Assembly: GCA_016205125.1 (NCBI GenBank) | Contig: JACQJE010000022.1 | Coordinates: 1-8,447, forward strand | Direction of reading: 5' to 3' | Origin: Deltaproteobacteria bacterium | GTDB lineage: Bacteria > Bdellovibrionota > O2-12-FULL-43-9 > JACQJE01 | DNA length: 8,447 nt | Part shown: in pieces, positions 1 through 6,882 of the stretch | How positions within the stretch are numbered: the stretch's first letter is position 1 | Layout: every line of letters begins with the position of its first letter | Program-made: the position numbers and the translations under genes | Notes under the pieces: generated by a model | What the model saw: the letters and a program-made list of their open reading frames with translations, nothing else | What the model was told of the DNA's origin: nothing | The model's database searches: none

Positions 1-23
1 GAACGCTTTTTTCGACCGAGAAC

Positions 24-192
24 GAAGTTGCAATATCTTGCAGCCGGCCGCAGTAGATTGTCATTTCCGGATGAACACTAAAAGGCAAAGACAAAATACT
101 TGCGGCTTGCCGCGTGGGGAGGTGGAATTTTCAGATGAACACTCAATTCAAATACGAGATGATTGCGGCCGGCTGCAAGACATTGCAGCTTC
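24..192. repeat. Cluster of REP-like repeat units upstream of oppA
   Basis: This gene-free stretch holds three related units. Unit A (37-81, plus) has a GC-rich imperfect palindrome, TGCAGCCGGCCGCA at 39-52, then about 13 variable bases and the conserved tail TTTCCGGATGAACACTAA. Unit B (99-143, plus) repeats this layout with core TGCGGCTTGCCGC (101-113) and tail TTTTCAGATGAACACT. Unit C (163-192) is an inverted copy of bases 24-53, with 28 of 30 positions identical, including the arm GAAGYTGCAATRT outside the core. Bases 24-192 are therefore bounded by about 30-bp inverted repeats. A fourth unit lies at 5709-5753. The layout (palindromic core plus fixed tail, mixed orientations, intergenic position) resembles REP/BIME elements. 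No transposase is present in the window, so whether this is a mobile MITE or a REP cluster is inference. Confidence 0.7.
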
Positions 193-210
193 CTAAATCC
201 ATCGTCAAAA

Positions 211-250
211 TCCCCTCCCCCTTGATGGGAGAGGGTTAGGGTGGGGGTGA
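211..250. repeat. C-rich/G-rich hairpin repeat of the 'PHPNPLPSR' type
   Basis: Bases 213-221 pair with 227-235 (C run with G run, one C-A mismatch) around a TTGAT loop, and the G-rich tail GGGTTAGGGTGGGGGTGA follows. Read on the minus strand, the repeat encodes SFHPHPNPLPSRGRGF. This is a well-known spurious translation of an intergenic palindromic repeat scattered through many proteobacterial and related genomes. It ends only about 23 bases before the oppA ribosome binding site. The oppA transcript could carry it as a 5' hairpin, but no function can be read from the sequence. Confidence 0.75.
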
Positions 251-272
251 AAAGATGTCTCAGCGTACCAAA

Positions 273-277
273 AGGAG
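273..277 (+). promoter_or_regulatory. Ribosome binding site of oppA (fixes start at 286)
   Basis: AGGAG lies 8 bases before ATG at 286. The reading frame stays open upstream to a GTG at 241, but that region is the hairpin repeat and would place 15 non-signal residues ahead of a good lipoprotein signal. The start at 286 is therefore preferred. Confidence 0.85.
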
Positions 278-285
278 TTACGACA

Positions 286-1920
286 ATGAATCGAAATAAA
301 TTTACTCTGTTCCTTCTTATAGCAATTGCACTTCTTGTTCCGCTCTCTGCCTGTAAGAAAAAAGGAGAAGAAAGGGGGGCGGGACAGTCGGTGGTGAAAG
401 AGGAATTTGCGAATACTTTCCGTTATCGGTTGAGAAGCGAGCCCCCAAGTCTTGACTGGTCCCTGGCGACAGACAATGTCTCTGCTGAAATCCTCTTTAA
501 CATCATGGACGGCCTTCTTCACTATGACAGCAACCTGTACCTGCAGCCTGCCTTGGCAGAATCGTGGGACATTTCGCGTGACGGCACCGAATATACCTTT
601 CACATCCGAAAAGGAGTAAAGTGGTCTGACGGCGTCCCTCTCAAAGCCCAGGATTTCGTCTACTCCTGGAGAAGACTGCTCGACCCCGGGACGGGCGCCG
701 AATACGCCTATTTCCTCTACGACATCAGGGGGGCAAAAGAATATAACCTCGGTCAAACCAAAGACCCTTCAGCCGTTGGCATCTCCGCCCCCAATGACGA
801 GACACTCGTTGTCAAATTGAATCATTCTGCCGCATACTTTCTCCACATCCCGACTTTCTGGGTCACCTTCCCCCAGAGAAAAGATATCGTTGAAAAGCGG
901 GACGTACAGTGGCCAGAACCAGGGCATATTGTCACGCTCGGCCCCTTCCTGCTCAAATCGTGGGAACATGACTACAAGATCGTCCTCGAAGCGAACCCCC
1001 ATTATTATAAGGGGAGAGTCGCGATCGACCGAGTCATCGCCTATATCATGAATGAAGATTCTACTGCTCTCTCCCTTTACGAAAATGGAGGGCTGGATGT
1101 TTTAAAATACTTCCCCGCGCAGGACATTCCAAGGTTGAGCAGTCGATCTGACTTTGTGCAGTTCCCCTTTCTCCGCGGTTATTATTACGGCTTCAATGTC
1201 AACAAACCGCCATTCAACGATAAGCGGGTACGACAAGCATTCTCTCTCGCCATCGACAGAAGCGAGTTTCCGAAGATCCTGAAAGGAAACCAGATCCCTG
1301 CGACATCGTGGATTCCCAAGGGGATGCTCGGCTACGATACTGAAATCGGGCTCGGGTTTGACGCTGAACGTGCCAAAAAGCTCCTCGCCGAAGCAGGCTA
1401 TCCCAACGGACAGAACTTTCCGAAAGTCACGATGGAATACGACACGCGGGAAGACAACAAAGTGATCGCAGAGAAACTTCAGGAGTTCTGGAAAAAGCAG
1501 CTCAATGTTCAGATCGACATCTCCAATCAGGAGTGGAAGGTCTACCTCAAGAGACTTCAGACGGATGCTCCTCCCCTCTTCAGACTCGGATGGGGTGCCG
1601 ATTATCCCGATCCTGATAACTTCATGAATCTCTTCACCTCAACAAGCGGCAACAACCAGACTAACTGGAAAAACGGCGAATATGACGCGCTCATTGCCAA
1701 GGCCGCCGCAGAACTCTACGAGGCCGAAAGAGTCAAACTCTACCGCCGGGCACAGGTGATCCTCACCGAAGAAGAGGTGCCGATCATGCCGCTCTTCATC
1801 GAGGCTCAGAATATGCTCGTTCATCCGCGGGTGAAAAATTTCAAGCCAAACGCAATGGCGATCCTGCAGATCAGGGACGTGCGCCTCGATAATCGCGCAG
1901 TGCAGGTCAAGAATGAATAG
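286..1920 (+). CDS. oppA: Oligopeptide/dipeptide ABC transporter substrate-binding lipoprotein (OppA-like)
   Basis: This is the periplasmic solute-binding component of an Opp/Dpp-type peptide importer (SBP_bac_5 family). The 544-residue length is close to that of E. coli OppA. Residues 1-23 form a lipoprotein signal: a basic start (MNRNK), a hydrophobic core and lipobox LSAC with Cys23, so the mature protein should be lipid-anchored. Family hallmarks are visible: the segment LAESWDISRDGTEYTF at 90-105 followed by KGVKWSDG and FVYSWRR (109-130), RVRQAFSLAIDR (314-325), and GWGADYPDPDNF (435-446) near the C-terminus. The start was chosen on AGGAG at 273-277. No permease or ATPase genes are adjacent, so it probably serves a transporter encoded elsewhere, or acts as an orphan binding protein. 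Substrate specificity cannot be read from sequence. Its stop codon abuts the RNase R start, suggesting co-transcription. Confidence 0.93.
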   Translation: MNRNKFTLFLLIAIALLVPLSACKKKGEERGAGQSVVKEEFANTFRYRLRSEPPSLDWSLATDNVSAEILFNIMDGLLHYDSNLYLQPALAESWDISRDGTEYTFHIRKGVKWSDGVPLKAQDFVYSWRRLLDPGTGAEYAYFLYDIRGAKEYNLGQTKDPSAVGISAPNDETLVVKLNHSAAYFLHIPTFWVTFPQRKDIVEKRDVQWPEPGHIVTLGPFLLKSWEHDYKIVLEANPHYYKGRVAIDRVIAYIMNEDSTALSLYENGGLDVLKYFPAQDIPRLSSRSDFVQFPFLRGYYYGFNVNKPPFNDKRVRQAFSLAIDRSEFPKILKGNQIPATSWIPKGMLGYDTEIGLGFDAERAKKLLAEAGYPNGQNFPKVTMEYDTREDNKVIAEKLQEFWKKQLNVQIDISNQEWKVYLKRLQTDAPPLFRLGWGADYPDPDNFMNLFTSTSGNNQTNWKNGEYDALIAKAAAELYEAERVKLYRRAQVILTEEEVPIMPLFIEAQNMLVHPRVKNFKPNAMAILQIRDVRLDNRAVQVKNE

Positions 1921-3912
1921 ATGAAACGACGGCGGGCTTTCAAAATTGCAATGCGTCAAAATGTCATCACGGGCCGCGTTCAAAAACATCCGAGAGGCTT
2001 TGGCTTTTTCATTCCAGACGATCGTGAACTCCCCGACCTCTATCTGAGTAAGACTCAAACCCTCAATATCATGGACGGAGACCGGCTGGCTGTCGTTCAG
2101 GTTTCGAGCCGGGGGGGCCGTGTGCGCGCAAAGATCGTAGAAGTGATTGAGAGGCGCACACCCTTTATTGTCGGTACCTTTGAATCGGTCGGGAGCCGCA
2201 CGTTTGTCCGCCAATTGGGACATGACGACACTGTCAGTTTAAGGGACCGTATCCATATTTCTCCAAAAACGAGGGGCGAAGCCAAAGACGGAAATATTGT
2301 GGTGGCAGAGATCACCCAATACCCGCAACAGGGCCATGGTGCGGAAGGGATAATCGTCCGCGTCATCGGGCAGAAACATGATCCCGCCATCGATACGGAA
2401 ATTATCATTGCCAAATATCAGCTCCCCAGAGATTTTTCCTCTCAAGCAACAGAACAAGCTATGGAAGCAAGCCTCCAGCCAATCGAAAAAGAGATTGAAC
2501 AGCGAGTCGACTTGAGAGGTATCCCAACGGTCACCATCGATGGTGAATTTGCGCGCGATTTTGATGACGCGGTATCTGTAAAAAAGCAGACAGATGACCA
2601 GGGGAGAAAATTTCTTCGGCTCTGGGTCTCTATTGCCGACGTCAGCTTCTACGTCTCGCCCAATACCCCATTGGATGAAGAGGCGCTGGAGCGCGGCAAT
2701 AGCGTCTATTTTCCAGACACAGTGCTTCCAATGCTCCCTGAAATCCTCTCGAATGATATCTGCAGTTTGAGACCTCGCGAAGACCGGCTCGCCATGACCT
2801 GTGAAATTGACTTTGATCCTGCAGGAAATGTCCAACGCTGCGACATTTACGACAGCGTCATTCATAGCGATGCGAGACTGACTTACACCCAGGTTCAACA
2901 ATTTCTGGATAGAGAAGTGACCGATTCAGAGTTGGGTCTCCCGCCGGAAGTGGGGGAGATGCTCCCCCGCCTCCATCGCCTCCACCTCCTCCTTCGGGCT
3001 CAGCGCATCTCCCGAGGAAGTCTCGATTTCGATCTTCCAGAACCGGAGGTGATTGTCGATGCCAGGGGGAAAACAGAAGATATCGTCAAAGCAGTGCGCT
3101 ATCCCGCGCACATGATCATCGAAGAGTGCATGATCGCAGCCAATGAAGCGGTGGCACGTCACCTCACAAAGGCAAAATCCCCCTGCCTCTACCGCATCCA
3201 TGATGCCCCTGATCCCGGTAATCTCGACGGCATTCTGTGCCTGGCAGCCACACTCGACTTTCACTATGACTTAAATCTTCCCATCCACGATCTCCTTCAG
3301 CAACTCCTCCAGCAGAGTCGCAATACCCCCTATGAAAGCGCCTTTAATTATTCACTTCTCCGCTCCATGAAGCTGGCTGTATATGACATTGAAAATATTG
3401 GACATTTCGGTCTAGCCTCCACTCACTACTGTCACTTCACCTCCCCCATTCGAAGATATCCCGATCTCATGATTCATAGGTTATTAAAACAACTCAAGAA
3501 TCGCCCCTCTCCTTCCGATTCTAAAAAGAGGGGAATGGAGCAGGAACGCCTTTCAATCATGGCGAGGCACTGTTCAGAACGCGAACGCGTGGCCGACAAT
3601 GCGGAGCGCGAAGTCGTGGCGCTGAAGAAAGCCGCTTTCATGAAAGATAAGGTTGGCTATACCTTTGCGGGAACCATCACGGGCGTCAACAGCGTTGGGC
3701 TCGTCGTTCAACTCGACCCGCTCTTTGTCGAAGGGGTGGTTCCTCTCTGGACTCTGCCGAGAGACAACTGGCGCCCCGACAACAGCTACGTTCTCCTTCG
3801 CGGACAACGAACGGGAAAAAGATGGTGCCTGGGTCAGAAAGTACAAGTGAAGGTCACGCGCGTCGATCTCGACGTAAGAGAGATCGATTTTCAGATCGAA
3901 AGCGTTCTGTGA
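1921..3912 (+). CDS. rnr: Ribonuclease R (RNB-family 3'-5' exoribonuclease)
   Basis: This is a processive 3'-5' hydrolytic exoribonuclease that degrades structured mRNA and rRNA and acts in RNA quality control. Domains in order: cold-shock/OB domains (about 14-85 and 86-150, beginning ITGRVQKHPRGFGFF), the RNB catalytic domain (about 195-520), and an S1 domain (about 577-660). The metal-binding aspartates are intact as D207, D213, D215 and D216 in TIDGEFARDFDDAVSV, with the canonical D-x5-D-x-DD spacing. The motifs SVYFPDTVLPMLPEILSN (261-278) and HYCHFTSPIRRYPDLMIHR (502-520) are typical. At 663 residues it is shorter than E. coli RNase R (813). It lacks the N-terminal helix-turn-helix extension and the basic C-terminal tail, but the S1 domain and full RNB motifs favour RNase R over RNase II. 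The ATG directly follows the oppA stop without a strong Shine-Dalgarno, so translation may be coupled. Met11 (1951) is an alternative start. Confidence 0.95.
   Translation: MKRRRAFKIAMRQNVITGRVQKHPRGFGFFIPDDRELPDLYLSKTQTLNIMDGDRLAVVQVSSRGGRVRAKIVEVIERRTPFIVGTFESVGSRTFVRQLGHDDTVSLRDRIHISPKTRGEAKDGNIVVAEITQYPQQGHGAEGIIVRVIGQKHDPAIDTEIIIAKYQLPRDFSSQATEQAMEASLQPIEKEIEQRVDLRGIPTVTIDGEFARDFDDAVSVKKQTDDQGRKFLRLWVSIADVSFYVSPNTPLDEEALERGNSVYFPDTVLPMLPEILSNDICSLRPREDRLAMTCEIDFDPAGNVQRCDIYDSVIHSDARLTYTQVQQFLDREVTDSELGLPPEVGEMLPRLHRLHLLLRAQRISRGSLDFDLPEPEVIVDARGKTEDIVKAVRYPAHMIIEECMIAANEAVARHLTKAKSPCLYRIHDAPDPGNLDGILCLAATLDFHYDLNLPIHDLLQQLLQQSRNTPYESAFNYSLLRSMKLAVYDIENIGHFGLASTHYCHFTSPIRRYPDLMIHRLLKQLKNRPSPSDSKKRGMEQERLSIMARHCSERERVADNAEREVVALKKAAFMKDKVGYTFAGTITGVNSVGLVVQLDPLFVEGVVPLWTLPRDNWRPDNSYVLLRGQRTGKRWCLGQKVQVKVTRVDLDVREIDFQIESVL
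3504..3533. repeat. Short inverted repeat inside the RNase R linker
   Basis: CCCCTCT (3504-3510) and AGAGGGG (3527-3533) are perfect 7-base inverted repeats separated by 16 bases. They encode a Pro/Ser/Lys-rich linker between the RNB core and the following helical region (residues about 528-539), where RNase R lengths usually vary. The arms resemble those of the hairpin repeat at 211-250, but the match is too short to prove a shared origin. Confidence 0.4.
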
Positions 3913-4005
3913 AAATACGACCAAGGGTGTCCAGCATGTTCCTTCGGGGGACGCTTAGACGCAAACCACAACGATACGCCACTTTTACAGCCCTAAATGC
4001 AGACA

Positions 4006-4012
4006 GAGGTGA
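4006..4012 (+). promoter_or_regulatory. Ribosome binding site supporting a GTG start for the UbiB-family gene
   Basis: GAGGTGA is an exact seven-base match to the extended Shine-Dalgarno sequence and lies 8 bases before the in-frame GTG at 4021. The in-frame ATG at 3997 lies upstream of this site and has no purine-rich site of its own, so GTG 4021 is preferred. Confidence 0.65.
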
Positions 4013-4020
4013 GAAATAGG

Positions 4021-5712
4021 GTGGAGATTATCAGACTCGGGACAAACATCTGGAGCACCGTTAAAAACATCGGCCGCGTCAAAACAATCGCGACCACAAT
4101 GGCCAAACATGGCCTGGCCACAGTTGCAGAAAAGCTTGAGCTGAATAAAGTGGCCCGCATCCCCTCAAAAGTAAAGAAGAAGAGCGAAAAAGAAGCAGCC
4201 AAATTTACGCTCCCTCAGCGGCTCCGGATGTGCTTTGAGGAGTTAGGGCCAACGTACGTCAAATTGGGCCAGCTGCTGAGCATGCGCCCCGATCTCATCC
4301 CACCCGATTTCATCGCCGAATTCCAGCTCCTCCAGGATACCGTCTCGCCTTCCCCTTTTGCCGCCATTAAGAGAGCGATCGAAACTGAAATCGGAGGCCC
4401 GCTGGAGGACCACTTCAAAGAATTCGATCATAAACCTTTTGCCTCAGCCTCCATCGCCCAAGTTTACAAAGCGGAGCTGAGAGACGGAACCGCCGTCGTC
4501 GTTAAAGTCCAGCGACCCCATATTGAAGGGATCATCGAGGGGGATGTTCAGATCCTCGAACTCCTCGCCTCCCTCATGGAGCACTATCTTCCAGAGCTCC
4601 GCGTCTTCAATCCGACAGGGATTGTCAAAGAATTCGCAAAAACGATCCGCCGCGAACTCAATTTCAAATTTGAAGCGAACCATATCAACCGGATCGCCAG
4701 GAACTTCGAAGGGGACGCCCGCCTCAAAGTCCCAAAGGTCTTCTCAGAATATTCGACTGAGCGGATCCTCACCCTTGAGCAGATCGACGGTATCCGAATC
4801 ACAGACATCGCAGCTCTCAAAAAAGCCAATATCGACCCGGCACTCATCACCCACACCGGGGTGCAGGTCTTCTACAAAATGATGCTCATTGATGGGCTCT
4901 TTCACGGGGATCTCCACGCGGGAAATATCTTTGTCACAGGCCCTGAAACCCTGGCACTCGTCGACTTTGGGATTGTCGGATATCTCTCCAGACAACTGCG
5001 AGATTCGATCGCCAACATTTTCCTCGCTCTCGTCGAAGAAGATTATGAGACACTAGCCTGCGAGATGCTCGAAATCGGCCGCCCCAGAGGGAGCATCAAT
5101 ATGGAGCACCTCCAGCAGGGAATTCGCGATATCGTCGAGCCCTATTACGGCCTTTCCCTCAAAGACATCAACGTCGGCCGCCTCCTAATTGATGTCACCC
5201 TGGAGGCAAGCAGGCACTCCCTCCGCGTCCCCCGCGATGTCATGCTCCTCTCCCGCGCCCTTCTCACGCTGGAAGGGACAGGTCGTATCCTCAACCCAGA
5301 CTTCAATCTCCTCGAAGAGATGTCCGATTTCTCCAAAGTCCTCGTACGCGACCGCTACAGCCCAGAACGTATCATCAAGGATCTCATCAGAATCGTCCGC
5401 GATGCCAACTCTTTGCTGCGCGTCATGCCGCGCCAGCTCAAGCAAATCCTCAACAAGCTCGCGGCAGAGGAATATACGCTCGGAGTCTCAATCGAGGGCC
5501 TGCCGCGCTCTATCCAGCGGCTTACGATCAGCCGCCACATTCAGACCGGCGGCATCTTCGCCTCTGCCCTCATCCTTGCCAGCACAGCATTCATCATCTC
5601 TGAAACCGAACCGTACGTCTTCGGCGTCTCCGCCTGGGGTCTCGGCGCCCTCCTGCTCGCCTTTTTTCTCAGTACGACCCTCTTCTGGATTGCGTTCTGG
5701 TATCGAAATTAG
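4021..5712 (+). CDS. ubiB: ABC1/ADCK/UbiB-family atypical kinase, membrane-anchored
   Basis: This is a member of the ABC1 (UbiB/COQ8/ADCK) protein-kinase-like family, whose bacterial members support ubiquinone or other isoprenoid-quinone synthesis, probably through ATPase activity. Numbered from GTG 4021 (563 residues), the family marks are KLGQ (81-84, the KxGQ motif), the Ala-rich nucleotide loop FASASIAQV (140-148) that replaces a normal Gly-rich loop, the VVVK lysine (162), the NFKFEAN glutamate (218), the catalytic loop HGDLHAGN (295-302) and DFG (315-317). Two hydrophobic segments near the C-terminus (about 509-526 and 533-559) match the UbiB membrane anchor. Start choice rests on GAGGTGA at 4006-4012. 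ATG 3997 would add eight residues. The gap to rnr is 108 bp with no clear promoter or terminator, so read-through from rnr is likely. No other quinone genes are nearby, so the exact quinone is unknown and the symbol is a family label. The stop codon lies within a REP-like repeat. Confidence 0.9.
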   Translation: MEIIRLGTNIWSTVKNIGRVKTIATTMAKHGLATVAEKLELNKVARIPSKVKKKSEKEAAKFTLPQRLRMCFEELGPTYVKLGQLLSMRPDLIPPDFIAEFQLLQDTVSPSPFAAIKRAIETEIGGPLEDHFKEFDHKPFASASIAQVYKAELRDGTAVVVKVQRPHIEGIIEGDVQILELLASLMEHYLPELRVFNPTGIVKEFAKTIRRELNFKFEANHINRIARNFEGDARLKVPKVFSEYSTERILTLEQIDGIRITDIAALKKANIDPALITHTGVQVFYKMMLIDGLFHGDLHAGNIFVTGPETLALVDFGIVGYLSRQLRDSIANIFLALVEEDYETLACEMLEIGRPRGSINMEHLQQGIRDIVEPYYGLSLKDINVGRLLIDVTLEASRHSLRVPRDVMLLSRALLTLEGTGRILNPDFNLLEEMSDFSKVLVRDRYSPERIIKDLIRIVRDANSLLRVMPRQLKQILNKLAAEEYTLGVSIEGLPRSIQRLTISRHIQTGGIFASALILASTAFIISETEPYVFGVSAWGLGALLLAFFLSTTLFWIAFWYRN

Positions 5713-5753
5713 TGTTCATCCGGAAAGAGTGATCTGCTGCGGCCAGCCGCAAG
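5709..5753 (-). repeat. Inverted copy of the REP-like unit, overlapping the ubiB stop
   Basis: Read on the minus strand this is a 45-base copy of the unit at 37-81, with 37 of 45 positions identical and the differences mostly in the spacer. The palindromic core TGCGGCCAGCCGCA is at 5738-5751 and the conserved tail is TTAGTGTTCATCCGG at 5709-5723 in plus orientation. The ubiB TAG stop (5710-5712) is the outer end of the repeat. The core could form a short stem in ubiB mRNA, but no T-run follows it, so it is not a convincing intrinsic terminator. Confidence 0.75.
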
Positions 5754-5760
5754 GTTTAAT

Positions 5761-5788
5761 TTGACAAGCGGCTGAAAGTCGCTATAAA
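5761..5788 (+). promoter_or_regulatory. Sigma-70-type promoter for mnmH
   Basis: A perfect -35 box TTGACA (5761-5766) and -10 box TATAAA (5783-5788, one mismatch) are separated by 16 bases. Transcription should start near 5794-5796, giving a leader of about 30 bases before the mnmH ATG at 5827. It lies just after the REP-like repeat. Confidence 0.75.
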
Positions 5789-5826
5789 GCGGCATGTCTG
5801 AGACCCTTTTATGGCAAACCACATAG

Positions 5827-6879
5827 ATGAAACTCTCGATTCAGGAAATTCTCACAAGAAAAGAGCTCTCCATCATCGATGTCCGCACGCGACAAGAGTA
5901 TCTCCAGGGATCCCTCAGCCGTGCCGTTTCTTTTCCCCTCTTTGACGAAGAGGAACGGGCGAGAATTGGCACACTCTATAAACAGGAAGGCCGCGTTCCA
6001 GCCACGCAAGAGGCGTACGAGATCATTGCGAACAAAATGCCCCATTGGCTCGATGATCTGACGAACAAAATCAGGGGGAGAAAAGTTGCGATAATGTGCT
6101 GGCGGGGGGGAATGCGGAGTGAATCGGTCGTGACCCTGTTAAGGGCGATTGGCTATGAAGCGGATCAAGTTGAAGGGGGTTACAAGGCATATCGCGGCGT
6201 AATCCTCTCCTGTCTTGCTTCCTGTTTTGCGAAAGATGTTTCTGTGCGAAAGCTCATTACCCTTTATGGACTGACGGGGACAGGAAAAACACTCATTCTG
6301 AAAGAACTGCAAAAGAGAGGACTCCCTGTGATTGATTTGGAAGGGCTCGCTAACCATCGGGGATCGGCATTTGGCCATATTGGGCTAGGGGAACAGCCGA
6401 CACAGCAGTGGTTTGAAACACGGTTGTTTGACGCAGTGCGGGAATTCGAGCAATCCCCCTATCTCTTTGTAGAAGGAGAGAGTCAGCGAATCGGATCGCT
6501 CTTTTTGCCGGCTCATTTCATGGAGTCAATGCAGAGGGGATATAAGATCTTCATTCGCTCTTCGTTAGAGAAAAGAACAGAGCGAATTCTCTCAGAGTAT
6601 TTTCCAACCCATTCTGATCCAACTCCTTTTCAGAGATCCATTAAGGCAATCGAGCGACGGCTCGGCTTACAGCTCGCTTCTGAGCTTCATCAGATGCTGG
6701 AGCGAGGAGAGGTGAAAGAAGCGGCGGCACAACTCCTGGTTCATTACTACGACAAATGTTACGACCATGCGCGTAAAGGGGATAAGATGAAGTTTGATTT
6801 CGGGGTGGATCATGAAGAAACAGAAGAAACAGCAAACCACATTGAGCGTTGGCTAAGTTATTGTTGGACGGGCCCTTAG
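5827..6879 (+). CDS. mnmH: tRNA 2-selenouridine synthase (MnmH/SelU/YbbB)
   Basis: Using selenophosphate, this enzyme replaces sulfur by selenium at the wobble 2-thiouridine of tRNAs for Lys, Glu and Gln, through a geranylated intermediate. The 350-residue protein has the expected fusion. An N-terminal rhodanese domain (about 4-127) opens with IIDVRTRQEY and has its active-site cysteine at C91 in CWRGGMRS. A C-terminal P-loop domain follows, with the Walker A motif GLTGTGKT (148-155), LEGLANHRGSAFG (171-183) and GESQRIG (217-223). These segments are characteristic of YbbB. The start follows the promoter at 5761-5788. No strong Shine-Dalgarno precedes ATG 5827, although a ten-codon frame ends exactly at 5826. 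SelD is required in the pathway but is not in the window, so selenophosphate synthesis must be encoded elsewhere if the enzyme acts as a selenium transferase. The gene is convergent with the probable 6S RNA, whose end lies about 3 bp away. Confidence 0.94.
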   Translation: MKLSIQEILTRKELSIIDVRTRQEYLQGSLSRAVSFPLFDEEERARIGTLYKQEGRVPATQEAYEIIANKMPHWLDDLTNKIRGRKVAIMCWRGGMRSESVVTLLRAIGYEADQVEGGYKAYRGVILSCLASCFAKDVSVRKLITLYGLTGTGKTLILKELQKRGLPVIDLEGLANHRGSAFGHIGLGEQPTQQWFETRLFDAVREFEQSPYLFVEGESQRIGSLFLPAHFMESMQRGYKIFIRSSLEKRTERILSEYFPTHSDPTPFQRSIKAIERRLGLQLASELHQMLERGEVKEAAAQLLVHYYDKCYDHARKGDKMKFDFGVDHEETEETANHIERWLSYCWTGP

Positions 6880-6882
6880 ACA

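Noticed and set aside
205..756. Long minus-strand open frame opposite the oppA start
   Set aside because: It is antisense to a clear OppA-family gene and ends in the spurious HPHPNPLPSR translation of the hairpin repeat. It has no ribosome site or protein-family signature.
1639..2901. Several minus-strand open frames opposite oppA and rnr
   Set aside because: Their translations are low-information mirror images of the plus-strand genes and show no domain motifs.
3913..4020. Regulatory element between rnr and ubiB
   Set aside because: Only a tiny CC-TTCG-GG stem and the ribosome site are visible. No promoter, terminator or riboswitch signature is convincing.
5738..5760. Intrinsic terminator after ubiB
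   Set aside because: The stem is short and belongs to the REP-like palindrome, and no run of T residues follows.
5189..5764. 191-codon plus-strand frame overlapping the 3' part of ubiB
   Set aside because: Its translation is Ser/Pro/Arg-rich, as expected from an out-of-frame reading of the kinase gene, whose own frame has conserved motifs and membrane helices.
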